Shown: piece after piece, positions 1 through 8,220 of the stretch
Numbering within the stretch: position 1 is the stretch's first letter
Layout of the letters: each line of letters starts with the position of its first letter
From: Virgibacillus_O xinjiangensis
GTDB lineage: Bacteria; Bacillota; Bacilli; Bacillales; Amphibacillaceae
DNA: 64,000 nt
Assembly (NCBI RefSeq): GCF_042643145.1
Contig: NZ_JBHRSA010000031.1
Coordinates: 62,001 to 126,000 of the forward strand
Direction of reading: 5' to 3'
Made by a program: the position numbers and the translations under genes
Notes under the pieces: generated by a model
What the model saw: only the letters and a program-made list of their open reading frames with translations
What the model was told of the DNA's origin: nothing
The model's database searches: none

Positions 1-12
1 CTCTTTGCTAAT
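1..12 (-). CDS. infC: translation initiation factor IF-3, first four codons only (truncated by window edge)
   Basis: Only the codons ATT-AGC-AAA-GAG are inside the window, reading leftward off the edge. They give (M)SKE, matching the known Bacillus IF-3 start (M)SKD/E. A perfect GGAGGT ribosome binding site lies at 21-26, eight bases before the ATT. A rare AUU start is the hallmark of infC, because IF-3 discriminates against non-standard starts and so represses its own translation. The upstream leader has the features of the L20-responsive leader known to precede infC-rpmI-rplT. The body of the gene cannot be seen. Confidence 0.8.
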
Positions 13-218
13 AGCCAGCCACCTCCAAATAGTTTAAAAGTATTTCTGATCTATCATCGACAAGCAAATTTTCAACAATAAAAAATGCGGGCACAACTGC
101 ACCCACACGTCTCCACATTCATTAAAAAGAGTTTGGAACCAGTCAACTGCCATTCGGCGCTGATCAGGTGAGAAGCGGGTGCTCCTACTTGTCTTCAGAT
201 CATTAAGTTTTTATCAAC
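13..218 (-). ncRNA. L20-type ribosomal protein leader/attenuator upstream of infC-rpmI-rplT
   Basis: The transcript from the promoter at 225-253 has a leader of about 200 nt before infC. An intrinsic terminator lies at 87-106 (8-bp G+C-rich stem, AACT-type loop) followed by six U at 85-80. The 5' arm of that stem can instead pair with an upstream GCACCCGC element at 175-182, giving mutually exclusive terminator and antiterminator folds. This matches the known L20-controlled leader of Bacillus infC operons. The fold was worked out by eye, not calculated. Confidence 0.75.
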
Positions 219-224
219 CAATAA

Positions 225-253
225 AGCATAACATCATAACAGGCCTTTGTCAA
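225..253 (-). promoter_or_regulatory. sigma-A promoter for infC leader (proximal)
   Basis: TTGACA at 248-253, a 17-bp spacer and TATGCT at 225-230 read leftward toward infC. It is a near-consensus housekeeping promoter placed about 210 bp before the infC start. Confidence 0.75.
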
Positions 254-291
254 CGGCCAATCGATGAAAACTGCTTTATGGATTTGTTCGT

Positions 292-320
292 ATTATATCA
301 CAATCGAAAACAGTTGAAAA
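292..320 (-). promoter_or_regulatory. possible second (distal) promoter for infC leader
   Basis: TATAAT at 292-297 with a weak TTTTCA-like -35 element 17 bp upstream. It sits just beyond the thrS terminator and could add to the proximal promoter. Confidence 0.45.
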
Positions 321-321
321 G

Positions 322-350
322 GCAAGCATACGGTGCATCCATATGCTTGT
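322..350 (-). terminator. thrS transcription terminator
   Basis: CAAGCATA at 323-330 pairs with TATGCTTG at 342-349 just past the thrS stop codon. The following U tract is short and interrupted, so it may be leaky. Confidence 0.55.
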
Positions 351-359
351 CACTTTTCT

Positions 360-2303
360 TTACTTGTTCAAGCTCTTCTGGCTTACTTCTGCCTGAATCA
401 GTTCTACAAAATTGTCGAAGCTCAGTGTTTCTGAATTTTTCTCCCCATATCGTCTTACATTTACAGAATTGGTCTCTATCTCATTATCACCGAGCACCAG
501 AGCAAAAGGCACTTTCTGTGTCTGAGCTTCACGGATTTTATAGCCGATTTTTTCATCACGTTCATCTACTTCCACGCGAACTCCTTCACGCCTTAACTTG
601 TCCTCTACTTCTTTGGCATAGTCCAAGTGGGCTTTCGGAGCGACAGGGATGACTTTAACTTGGACTGGGGAGAGCCATGTAGGGAAGGCACCTTTGTACT
701 CCTCGATCAGGAACGCGACAAAACGCTCCATCGTCGAAACGACCCCTCGATGAATGACTACTGGGCGATGTTCTTTCCCATCCTCCCCGATATACGTCAA
801 ATCAAAACGTTCTGGTAGGTGGAAGTCAAGCTGGACAGTAGACAATGTTTCATCCTTGCCTAGAGCAGTCTTGACTTGGACATCGAGCTTCGGACCATAA
901 AAGGCTGCTTCTCCCTCTGCCTCGACATAGTCCAGTTTCATATCTTCCATTGTTTCCTTCAGCATGGCCTGTGCTTTATCCCACATTTCATCGTTATCCA
1001 CATATTTTTCCTTATCTTCAGGATCCCTGTAGGATAAACGGAAGTAATAGTCATTAATACCAAAGTCTTCGTATACTTTTTGCACCAATTCGACGACACG
1101 GATGAATTCATCCTTCAATTGATCTGGACGGGCAAATATATGAGCATCATTCAAGGTCATGGCTCTGACCCGCTGCAACCCTGCCAAGGCGCCGGACATC
1201 TCATGACGATGCATGGTTCCTAGTTCAGCAATCCTTACCGGCAGGTTGCGGTAGCTGTACAGCTGATTTTTATAGACCATCATATGATGCGGGCAGTTCA
1301 TCGGCCGCAAGACGAGGTCCTCATTATCCATTTCCATCGGCGGGAACATATCATCCTGATAATGGTCCCAATGGCCGCTTGTTTTGTACAGATCTACGCT
1401 TCCTAAAACAGGAGTATAAACATGATCATAACCCAGGCGTTCTTCCAGGTCGACGATATAACGTTCGATATTGCGGCGGATGGTAGCGCCTTTCGGCAGC
1501 CAAAGTGGCAGCCCCTGTCCCACCTTTTGGTTTACCGTAAAGATATCCAATTCTTTCCCCAGTTTCCTGTGGTCCCTTTCCTTCCGCTCTTCCAGAATCC
1601 GGAGATGTTCTTCCAATTGGTTTTGCTTGGCAAAGGCAGTACCATAGACTCTTTGCAGCTGTTTGTTATTACTGTCTCCACGCCAGTACGCCCCTGAGAT
1701 GGAGAGAAGCTTGAATGCCTTGATTTTGTTCGTAGAAGGAACATGCACCCCTCTGCAGAGATCGTAGAACTCTCCCTGGCGATACAGGGTGACCTGCTCT
1801 CCTTCTGGTATGTCATCGATCAATTCAAGTTTCAATGGATCCTCTTTAAACAGATCCTTTGCTTCTTCCCTTGACACTTCTTCCCTTGTGATTTCCAAGC
1901 TTTCATCAACAATTCGCTTCATCTCTTTCTCTATGCGCGGCAAATCTTCCGGAGTAACCTTCTCCTCCATGTCCATATCATAATAAAACCCTTCCTCAAT
2001 CACAGGCCCTACTCCAAAATTGACCTCTCCATATAGGCGCCTGATTGCCTGGGCCATTAAATGTGCGGTCGAATGCCGCATTACTTCTATACCTTCTTGA
2101 TCCTTATTGGTGATGATCGCTATCTTTCCCCCATGATAAAGTTCACGCCTCAAATCCAACAGCTCGCCATCCAATTTGATCGCCAGTGCTTGCTTCTTCA
2201 AGCCGGAAGAAATGTCTCCTGCGATTTCCTCACCTGTTATGCCAGACGGAAATTGTTTCTCCGCTCCATCGGGAAAAATAATGGAAATTTCGTTTTCTGC
2301 CAT
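360..2303 (-). CDS. thrS: threonine--tRNA ligase
   Basis: Charges tRNA-Thr with threonine in the cytoplasm. The 647-residue protein has the full bacterial layout: an N-terminal TGS domain (about 1-65), an editing domain with the HSTAH motif at 77-81 and a CRGVH motif near 180, the class II catalytic core with the zinc-site RPMNCPHH motif near 335 and motif 3 around IHRGVVSTMERF, and a C-terminal anticodon-binding domain. The ATG at 2303 follows an AGAAGGAG ribosome binding site. The gene stands alone behind a T-box leader, so synthesis should rise when tRNA-Thr is uncharged. Length is normal for the family and no defect is visible. Confidence 0.98.
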   Translation of the reverse strand: MAENEISIIFPDGAEKQFPSGITGEEIAGDISSGLKKQALAIKLDGELLDLRRELYHGGKIAIITNKDQEGIEVMRHSTAHLMAQAIRRLYGEVNFGVGPVIEEGFYYDMDMEEKVTPEDLPRIEKEMKRIVDESLEITREEVSREEAKDLFKEDPLKLELIDDIPEGEQVTLYRQGEFYDLCRGVHVPSTNKIKAFKLLSISGAYWRGDSNNKQLQRVYGTAFAKQNQLEEHLRILEERKERDHRKLGKELDIFTVNQKVGQGLPLWLPKGATIRRNIERYIVDLEERLGYDHVYTPVLGSVDLYKTSGHWDHYQDDMFPPMEMDNEDLVLRPMNCPHHMMVYKNQLYSYRNLPVRIAELGTMHRHEMSGALAGLQRVRAMTLNDAHIFARPDQLKDEFIRVVELVQKVYEDFGINDYYFRLSYRDPEDKEKYVDNDEMWDKAQAMLKETMEDMKLDYVEAEGEAAFYGPKLDVQVKTALGKDETLSTVQLDFHLPERFDLTYIGEDGKEHRPVVIHRGVVSTMERFVAFLIEEYKGAFPTWLSPVQVKVIPVAPKAHLDYAKEVEDKLRREGVRVEVDERDEKIGYKIREAQTQKVPFALVLGDNEIETNSVNVRRYGEKNSETLSFDNFVELIQAEVSQKSLNK

Positions 2304-2347
2304 GATTATCGCTCCTTCTACTGTATAAATTCCTAAGACATAAAAAA

Positions 2348-2611
2348 ACGCCCGTCCCTCTGCTTATGCAAAGGGACGAACGTTGGTCACGTCGTGGTTC
2401 CACCCTGGTTCCCATCGGCTAACATCTGTACCGACGGCTTCATTTATCTTTAACGCAGATATACGCTGTTATATACTGAACTTCCATAACAGGGCTCCAA
2501 GGTGGTAATCATCTGGGCATCTAGCGGAAGCTCTCAGCCATTGACTTCCTTCTCTTTCTATCTGCTACCAATGATCTTGTCCTTTTCTTCACCAGGAATG
2601 TATGAATATAG
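2348..2611 (-). ncRNA. T-box leader (tRNA-Thr responsive) of thrS
   Basis: The conserved T-box sequence AGGGTGGAACCACG is at 393-406 of the 2 kb block (2393-2406, minus strand), the element that pairs with the tRNA acceptor end. It is followed by a terminator hairpin (CGTCCCT at 2353-2359 with AGGGACG at 2372-2378) and a run of seven U at 2347-2342. An ACC codon in GATTACCACC at about 2501-2510 is a reasonable threonine specifier, but the Stem I fold was not modelled. Uncharged tRNA-Thr is expected to favour the antiterminator. Confidence 0.93.
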
Positions 2612-2616
2612 TGTGT

Positions 2617-2645
2617 ATTATAGCGGTCCGAATCAATAAAATCAA
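2617..2645 (-). promoter_or_regulatory. sigma-A promoter of thrS
   Basis: TTGATT at 2640-2645, a 17-bp spacer and a perfect TATAAT at 2617-2622. The -35 element overlaps the ytxC stop codon, which separates thrS from the upstream replication genes. Confidence 0.8.
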
Positions 2646-3496
2646 GGATTCTTTTTTAAGTACTGTGGAAAGGGAAAATGGGCAGATGGTTCGAACTCGA
2701 CCTTTTCTTGGAAGACATTGATAACCGTAAGTGTCTTCGGCTCGGCCGGGTCTTCCCCATAAATCTTTATCTTCTTCGGTGACATGGCAATCAGTGGCGC
2801 CAAATTCCATTCTTCCACATTCAATCCAACAAGAAACAAAGGTTCCTTCTGCATGATATTTCGGAGTTCCAGTCTGGATAGTTGCCTTCCGTTTTCCTTA
2901 AAGAATGTAAAAGTCTTTCCCTGCAGCACATGGACCAGTTCCACCCCTGAATCCTTCCTTGTTATATATTTGCGGAGACTTTCCACAAACTCCTGATGTT
3001 CTTCTTCCCTCTTAAACTCATCAATCGCCAGACCGACATATTGGATCAGATGTTCCCGGAAACCATTCAACCGAAATTTGACAATGGAATCAAAATGCAC
3101 TGCACGAGCATCCTCCATATGTGCTAGGAAAGTAGATAAAAGCAACTGCTTGGGATCCTTACCATTCAGCAGAAACCGGCTCTCGTCGTCCTCCCCTCTG
3201 AACAGCCATAGAGCCAAATCCAGAATTCTTTCAATCTCTTCTTCATTAGTATAATAGAAGACTTCTTCTATAATGGACCGGAAGCTCTGGTTCAAGCGGT
3301 GTGCAACGAATACTTCAACCATGGAACAGGCAACAGCCTCATTTAATTCCTCGACAGGCAGTTGCCTCTCAAATTGTAAATGATTCCCCCAATCCTTGTG
3401 TGTTTTCCAATACAATTCAATCCTTTTGTTGCAACGAAATAAATGTTCACAAAAACGGATCACTTCTTTATCAGTTTCAAAATATACATGAAGCAA
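2642..3496 (-). CDS. ytxC: YtxC-like putative sporulation protein
   Basis: A 284-residue soluble protein without signal peptide or membrane segment. Position between dnaI and thrS and overall character match Bacillus YtxC, a family tied to sporulation whose biochemical role is unknown. The start is TTG at 3496 (MLHVYFETDKE), preceded by a GAGGGTGATG ribosome binding site; no in-frame ATG fits better. A possible sigma-E promoter lies just upstream at 3531-3559, and the dnaI terminator sits beyond that, so it is probably transcribed separately from dnaB-dnaI. I see no catalytic motif. Confidence 0.8.
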   Translation of the reverse strand: MLHVYFETDKEVIRFCEHLFRCNKRIELYWKTHKDWGNHLQFERQLPVEELNEAVACSMVEVFVAHRLNQSFRSIIEEVFYYTNEEEIERILDLALWLFRGEDDESRFLLNGKDPKQLLLSTFLAHMEDARAVHFDSIVKFRLNGFREHLIQYVGLAIDEFKREEEHQEFVESLRKYITRKDSGVELVHVLQGKTFTFFKENGRQLSRLELRNIMQKEPLFLVGLNVEEWNLAPLIAMSPKKIKIYGEDPAEPKTLTVINVFQEKVEFEPSAHFPFPQYLKKNP

Positions 3497-3530
3497 CTAA
3501 CATCACCCTCACCCAACACCAAACTGTTAC

Positions 3531-3559
3531 ATTATATGGGATGGGTATGAAAAACATGT
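3531..3559 (-). promoter_or_regulatory. candidate sigma-E promoter of ytxC
   Basis: CATATAAT at 3531-3538 fits the sigma-E -10 consensus. ACATGTT lies 14 bp upstream at 3553-3559 as a partial -35. The spacing suits mother-cell expression of a sporulation gene; TATAAT inside it could also serve sigma-A. Confidence 0.4.
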
Positions 3560-3604
3560 ATATTCCTTGCAAATGCGGCCCATTTAGTTACTCAAACATA
3601 AAAA

Positions 3605-3637
3605 AACGGCAGGGAAGAAATCACCTTCCTTGCCGTT
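3605..3637 (-). terminator. terminator of the nrdR-dnaB-dnaI operon
   Basis: An imperfect 13-bp stem (AACGGCAGGGAAG with CTTCCTTGCCGTT) directly follows the dnaI stop, and the minus strand then runs into seven U. Confidence 0.85.
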
Positions 3638-4570
3638 TCAATCATCTCGCCGGTTGTCGCCTTCGATCTTGACTGGAACACTCACTTGTTTGATCCGTTC
3701 AATTATCCTTCCAGCTTTTACCGTCTCCACCCCAGAGCGAGTAGCAGCCAATTGGCCTTCCAGCTGTTCCAAGCTATAGTTGGAAGTAAAGAAGACCGGC
3801 AGCCTCTCCATCATGCGATACTGCAAAATGGAACCTAGGATTTCATCCCTGAACCAAGCTGACTGCATTTCTGCTCCGATATCATCCAGCATCAGTACAT
3901 CCGCTTTCTTGAAGAAATCAATTTTCTCATTGGTGGAATCATCTTTAAAGGAGGATTTGATCTCTCTTACAAATTCAGGCATATAAATCATCATCGTCGA
4001 GTAATTGTATTCACGCAGCTTATTGGCGACCGCTCCCAGGAAATAAGTTTTTCCCACTCCAAATGGGCCGTGGAAGTAAAGCCCCTTCCGAGGTAGCGTA
4101 TCATCCGCTTGATCGAGGAAATTCAACAGTTCAAGCACCGCCTGGTTACGCTGGCTATCTGAATGGTCGATGTCCTCAATCCTCGCTTGCAGGATTTCCC
4201 TAGGCATATACAGGCTTTGAATCAACTTCTGTTGTTGCTGCTCCTTCTCCTGCAAGAGCCTGCTGTGGCATTTCTCGTAAGAAAGGCGTATCTCTCCATT
4301 ATCGACCTGCAGAATGGGAGAATAACCTTGTAACATATTTTGACAGTTTTCAAAAGAAGAGCAGGCACTGCATTGCTTTGATTGGGTCTTATATTCATAT
4401 AGCTTGATCAGGTTTTTCTCGATCTCCCTCTGTGTCAACTGGGGATGATAGGAGAGGAACTCTTTGATTTCAGGGTCTTTCAGCACCTCTTCCCGGATCT
4501 TCGTGTAATTTTCTTGGAAGTTTTCGTTTTCCCGCATCCATTTCTTTAATGAGGACTGCACTGGCTTCAT
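3638..4570 (-). CDS. dnaI: primosomal protein DnaI, helicase loader
   Basis: Loads the replicative helicase DnaC onto DNA together with DnaB and DnaD. The 310-residue protein has an N-terminal helicase-binding region with zinc-ligand-like cysteines (C67, C70, C76, then C101), and a C-terminal AAA+ module with Walker A GPFGVGKT at 168-175 and Walker B VLMLDD at 225-230. The start chosen is ATG at 4570, eight bases after AAGGA; the ATG nine bases earlier overlaps that site. It lies 23 bp after dnaB, the same pairing as in B. subtilis, and ends at a strong terminator. Confidence 0.96.
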   Translation of the reverse strand: MKPVQSSLKKWMRENENFQENYTKIREEVLKDPEIKEFLSYHPQLTQREIEKNLIKLYEYKTQSKQCSACSSFENCQNMLQGYSPILQVDNGEIRLSYEKCHSRLLQEKEQQQQKLIQSLYMPREILQARIEDIDHSDSQRNQAVLELLNFLDQADDTLPRKGLYFHGPFGVGKTYFLGAVANKLREYNYSTMMIYMPEFVREIKSSFKDDSTNEKIDFFKKADVLMLDDIGAEMQSAWFRDEILGSILQYRMMERLPVFFTSNYSLEQLEGQLAATRSGVETVKAGRIIERIKQVSVPVKIEGDNRRDD

Positions 4571-4593
4571 GTATATCATCCTTGAAAAACGTT

Positions 4594-5922
4594 TTATTTT
4601 TTGCTGGAAATCTGGCGGAGCAGCGCTTCAATCTTCTGCTGTTCCTGTCCACTATCGTTTTCCTGTTTTCCAGCAGAAGAAGTCTTCTTATGATGCCTGT
4701 TTTTGAACCACTCCGGCACCACCTCTTCTTGGGCCGGTTTTCTCTTGTTTCTGCGTCTGTTTACGGATTCCTCGTATTTCACTTTTTCCTTCTTGGCAAA
4801 TGCCATAGCCTCTTTGGCCGTTTTCAGGTTAGCTCTTGACCAATGGCTCGCTATTTTTTCCAAATAAGCTTTAGAAAGCTTCATATTGGTCTGCAGCAGC
4901 ACATAATGGATAAGGACATTCATGACCGGAGAGGGAAGTCCTTGGCTTGTCATGATATCCCGGATCACCTTGAGATCCTGTTCGGAGGCATGACTACCAC
5001 TCGACAGATCTTCCAGAAGCTGCTTCGGTGATATGGTTTCCAACTGATGGACCAGCTGTTCTTCCTTGGACAACGGCTTATCATTCGGCAAAGGCTCCGG
5101 ACTCTTGGCGGCTTTTGCTTCCAGATGGATGGCTGTACTTTGGTTTTTCGCCTTGAAAAGGTCATGGCAGGCTGTTTTGAACTCCTCGCCGTTCAACCGG
5201 TTTTCTTCATCCAATGACCATAGAACCGCCTTATCCACTTCATGTGCAGCCAAGTCATACAGCTGTATCATTTGATTGATCAAACGCCGCGTTTGCCCGG
5301 TCAACACCCTCTCTACCGGAATCATCCGCTGTTTAAGCATATCTTCCATCCAGGTGAAATCCGCTCCCCCTCCTGCTTTGGAGGTTGCGGCTGGTTCGGG
5401 TGCATGGACATATCCACTTGAGGGGGTAAATGTCTGGAACACTTCATTGAATGAAGCTGTTACATCCTCGCCGGATTCGTCCGCTTTTTCCTCTTTGTAA
5501 TGCTCTTTCAACAGATGAAATTTATCCTTGCCGATATGATGATAAAGCAGTTGGCTCAACATGGCATCCTTGAAGAAATCCACTGGTGAAAACGGACTAT
5601 GCAATATATATGTGTAGATGTTATGCGGCTCTGCCTGTTGCTTATAGGTTTTCACCAGACCAATGCCTTCCAGCTTTCTCCGGGCTAGGTATATTTCATC
5701 CAGCGGCAGATTCAGGTAATTCATCAGGGTGTGATGTGTCTGAGGATTATCCTTACTCTGGATATCCATGTCATGCAGCAGCGTTTGATAGAGCATGATC
5801 GCTTGGATACCGATAAGCGGTTGATATAGGTGGGTCAATGATTTTGCATAATCTGCAGGCAGGTTTTGCTTCAAAACTATATGATACCCTTCGACAGGCA
5901 AAATTTTTCCGATATTGTTCAA
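4594..5922 (-). CDS. dnaB: replication initiation and membrane attachment protein DnaB (Firmicutes type)
   Basis: Helicase co-loader of low-G+C Gram-positives, unrelated to the E. coli helicase of the same name. It remodels DNA at oriC and restart sites and links the origin to the membrane. The 442 residues carry an N-terminal winged-helix dimer or tetramer region and a C-terminal DnaB/DnaD-like helical domain containing YxxxIxxxW-type spacing near YLEKIASHW, then a basic, probably disordered tail. The start is TTG at 5922 behind an AAAGGG site. It lies 23 bp after nrdR and just before dnaI, as in B. subtilis. Confidence 0.93.
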   Translation of the reverse strand: MNNIGKILPVEGYHIVLKQNLPADYAKSLTHLYQPLIGIQAIMLYQTLLHDMDIQSKDNPQTHHTLMNYLNLPLDEIYLARRKLEGIGLVKTYKQQAEPHNIYTYILHSPFSPVDFFKDAMLSQLLYHHIGKDKFHLLKEHYKEEKADESGEDVTASFNEVFQTFTPSSGYVHAPEPAATSKAGGGADFTWMEDMLKQRMIPVERVLTGQTRRLINQMIQLYDLAAHEVDKAVLWSLDEENRLNGEEFKTACHDLFKAKNQSTAIHLEAKAAKSPEPLPNDKPLSKEEQLVHQLETISPKQLLEDLSSGSHASEQDLKVIRDIMTSQGLPSPVMNVLIHYVLLQTNMKLSKAYLEKIASHWSRANLKTAKEAMAFAKKEKVKYEESVNRRRNKRKPAQEEVVPEWFKNRHHKKTSSAGKQENDSGQEQQKIEALLRQISSKK

Positions 5923-5945
5923 CTGAATAACCCTTTCCTCGCACC

Positions 5946-6428
5946 TTAGTTGCTGTTATGATTTTTTTCCTTATCTGATTGGATGAGGTCTTTCAATTCA
6001 TCCAGAAAGACCGTAATATCTTTGAACTGACGGTATACCGATGCAAATCGGACATAGGCCACTTCGTCCACTTCCGAAAGGCGTTCCATCACCATCTCGC
6101 CAATCTCCTTGCTGTCCACTTCGGAACCTCCGCTATTACGCAGAGTTTTCTCGATCTCCAGTGCAATTTCCTCTATTTTTTCCAATGGCACTGGCCGCTT
6201 TTCGCAGGACCTGATCAAGCCACGCACCAGCTTTTCCCTGCTGAACTCCTGTCTGGCTCCATCCTTTTTCACCACAATGAGTGGCACCGTTTCTATCCGT
6301 TCGAACGTGGTGAAACGAAAACCGCACTGCTCGCACTCTCTCCGTCTGCGTATGGATTGACCTTCCTCGATCGGCCGGGAGTCAAGAACCCTGGTATTTT
6401 TGTTGTGGCAATTGGAACACCTCATCAT
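5946..6428 (-). CDS. nrdR: transcriptional repressor NrdR of ribonucleotide reductase genes
   Basis: A 160-residue protein that senses ATP/dATP and represses nrd genes. An N-terminal zinc ribbon has CxxC pairs (CSNC at residues 4-7 and CEQC further on), followed by the RRRREC basic segment and an ATP-cone domain containing VVKKDGARQEFSREKL and ending with the VRFASVYRQFKD signature. The start is the ATG at 6428 (MMRCSNC), behind a TGGGG site; the earlier ATG at 6440 has no ribosome binding site. It forms a likely operon with dnaB and dnaI downstream, coupling dNTP control to initiation genes. Confidence 0.96.
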   Translation of the reverse strand: MMRCSNCHNKNTRVLDSRPIEEGQSIRRRRECEQCGFRFTTFERIETVPLIVVKKDGARQEFSREKLVRGLIRSCEKRPVPLEKIEEIALEIEKTLRNSGGSEVDSKEIGEMVMERLSEVDEVAYVRFASVYRQFKDITVFLDELKDLIQSDKEKNHNSN

Positions 6429-6446
6429 TTTCAACCCCATTCATTA

Positions 6447-6845
6447 TTACTGCCGACTACTATCTTCTATGATTATCGGGAGTTTTTTGCGGATCATGTT
6501 GTAAAGTTCCTGAATTAACCTGGTACTATATCCAAAATCAAAAGGGATTACGGACTCTGTCGTGACAGAAAAGTCTATGGCTGTCCGATAAGGGCGAACC
6601 ATGATTACCGAAACAACGATAAATGCTTTCTTTCCTGTGATATGGTGGACACTCATCTCCCCATGTTCCTTAGAAACAGAATGGATTTCGTATTCCCGGG
6701 CTTGATGGAACATATCTTCCAGGACAACCATGCCTTGATCTTTTGTCGTTTTGAAATAGTTGGTCTTTAGTGACGGGTCCCAATGAAATTCATTGGTTTC
6801 TGCATGGTTATTCAAATATTTATTTACAGTATTTCTGATAGACAT
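6447..6845 (-). CDS. conserved cytosolic protein of unknown function
   Basis: A 132-residue soluble protein with alternating beta-strand and helix character and no signal peptide, cysteine or recognisable catalytic motif. It is 18 bp upstream of nrdR on the same strand and is probably the first gene of the nrdR-dnaB-dnaI operon. The ATG at 6845 is used, preceded by a G-rich segment that can serve as ribosome binding site; a GTG nine bases earlier is possible. B. subtilis has speD in the comparable position, but this protein has no AdoMet decarboxylase serine motif and is not SpeD. Function is not known to me. Confidence 0.7.
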   Translation of the reverse strand: MSIRNTVNKYLNNHAETNEFHWDPSLKTNYFKTTKDQGMVVLEDMFHQAREYEIHSVSKEHGEMSVHHITGKKAFIVVSVIMVRPYRTAIDFSVTTESVIPFDFGYSTRLIQELYNMIRKKLPIIIEDSSRQ

Positions 6846-6946
6846 ACCCCGCACCCCGCCGATTCTCTATTTAAACATATATTAATTAATTTTAACACGT
6901 TTTGACAAAATCCTCTAGGCCAAATAAACCAGCTGTTTATCTAACA

Positions 6947-6985
6947 AAGGAAGCATCCTCCCATGTTATGGGAAGATGCTTCCTT
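6947..6985 (-). terminator. gapB terminator
   Basis: AAGGAAGCATCCTCCCAT at 6947-6964 pairs with ATGGGAAGATGCTTCCTT at 6968-6985 across a 3-nt loop. The stem is long with one mismatch; it lies just beyond gapB. Confidence 0.85.
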
Positions 6986-6990
6986 TTGGA

Positions 6991-8022
6991 CTAAGAGATT
7001 TTCACCTGAGGCTGATGCAGTTGACTTCCAACATATTTGGCCAGATCTATTACTCTGTTCGAGTAGCCCCACTCATTATCATACCATGCAAGTACCTTTA
7101 TTTTATTATCCTGCAACACCATCGTGGACAGACCATCAATCACTGCAGAATATTCAGAGGTAGTATAATCAATTGAAACAAGAGGCTCTTCGCTATAACT
7201 TATGATGCCGTTAAGTTCACGATCGGCGGACATCTGAAAAGCTTCATTTACCTCCTGTGCCGTTACCTGCTCTTCCACATCCACGACTAGATCAACGAGT
7301 GATACATTTGGCGTCGGAACTCTGAGCGCCATGCCATGCAGCTTGCCATGCAGATGAGGAAGCACTTCACCTAGTGCTTTCGCTGCGCCGGTAGAAGTAG
7401 GGATGATCGACTGGGTGCATCCTCTTGCTCGTCGTAAATCCTTATGGGGATTATCGATATTTTTCTGATCATTGGTGAAGGCATGGACGGTTGTCATTAA
7501 ACCGTTTACAATACCAAACCGATCATCGAGCACCTTTACAACCGGCGCTAGACAATTGGTCGTACATGAAGCGTTTGATATGATATTTTCTGTGTCAGGC
7601 TGGTAGGTGTTCTCGTTCACACCCATGACAATGGTATTATCCACATCTTTTCCGGGAGCCGTTATGACTACCTTTTTGGCACCTGCCTTCAAATGTAGTC
7701 CCGCGGATTCCTTGGTTTTGAATTTACCAGTGGCTTCGATGACCACATCAATATCCATTTCCTTCCACGGGAGTTTCTCAGGATCCCTGCTGCTGACCAG
7801 TTCAACAAAATGACCATCTACTTCCAAGCCATGGTCCACAGGGACAATCTCCCCATCAAAGATTCCATGGTTGCTGTCATATTTCAACATATGTGCGAGC
7901 GTCTCAGCAGGGTAGCTGGCATTGACTGCCACAACCTCCAGATCGCTCTCCTTTACAGCTTGACGGAAAGCCATTCGGCCTATCCGTCCTAATCCATTAA
8001 TGGCAATTCTTGTCTTATTCAT
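6991..8022 (-). CDS. gapB: NADP-preferring glyceraldehyde-3-phosphate dehydrogenase (gluconeogenic)
   Basis: Interconverts glyceraldehyde-3-phosphate and 1,3-bisphosphoglycerate, here probably in the gluconeogenic direction. The 343-residue protein has the Rossmann motif INGLGRIGR at 8-16 and the catalytic SNASCTTNC with C153. At the cofactor position the sequence reads VAVNASYP (about 32-38), lacking the aspartate that fixes NAD in glycolytic enzymes, as in B. subtilis GapB. The gene is transcribed alone: a strong terminator follows and CcpN-like boxes precede it, fitting repression during glycolytic growth. The ATG at 8022 follows GGAGGT. Confidence 0.95.
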   Translation of the reverse strand: MNKTRIAINGLGRIGRMAFRQAVKESDLEVVAVNASYPAETLAHMLKYDSNHGIFDGEIVPVDHGLEVDGHFVELVSSRDPEKLPWKEMDIDVVIEATGKFKTKESAGLHLKAGAKKVVITAPGKDVDNTIVMGVNENTYQPDTENIISNASCTTNCLAPVVKVLDDRFGIVNGLMTTVHAFTNDQKNIDNPHKDLRRARGCTQSIIPTSTGAAKALGEVLPHLHGKLHGMALRVPTPNVSLVDLVVDVEEQVTAQEVNEAFQMSADRELNGIISYSEEPLVSIDYTTSEYSAVIDGLSTMVLQDNKIKVLAWYDNEWGYSNRVIDLAKYVGSQLHQPQVKIS

Positions 8023-8053
8023 ACCGGACCTCCATCATCAGTCATTTAATTTA

Positions 8054-8096
8054 TAAGTTATACTAATTTGTTGTTTTCTAAAATTAGTATAACATA
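8054..8096 (-). promoter_or_regulatory. gapB promoter with paired CcpN-like operators
   Basis: GTTATACTAATTT and AAATTAGTATAAC form a 13-bp inverted repeat. The distal arm read on the minus strand (8096-8086) is TATGTTATACT, an exact match to the CcpN box TRTGHYATAYW as I remember it; the proximal arm on the plus strand (8054-8064) matches at 10 of 11. The distal box overlaps a TATACT -10 element with TTCACA 18 bp upstream. CcpN represses gapB and pckA in B. subtilis. Confidence 0.65.
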
Positions 8097-8188
8097 TTTA
8101 ACCCTCAAATGTGAAAGTAAAAAGGGAAAGTTTTTAAAATAATATGTTACAATGCTGGTCTATTATGTATCATGACAAGCCAAACCAC

Positions 8189-8214
8189 AAAAAACCGGGG
8201 CATTTCTGCCCCGG
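8189..8214 (-). terminator. terminator of the polA-mutM-coaE operon
   Basis: Perfect 8-bp stem CCGGGGCA/TGCCCCGG with a GAAA-type tetraloop followed by six U on the minus strand, immediately past the coaE stop. Confidence 0.95.
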
Positions 8215-8220
8215 CTCCAT

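Noticed and set aside
16..180. Short frames in the infC leader
   Set aside because: Several short frames can be read on the minus strand, but the terminator, antiterminator arm and infC ribosome binding site explain the region as a leader RNA.
6447..6845. speD (AdoMet decarboxylase), expected near gapB by synteny
   Set aside because: The protein lacks the Ser-containing self-cleavage motif and has a different length and sequence.
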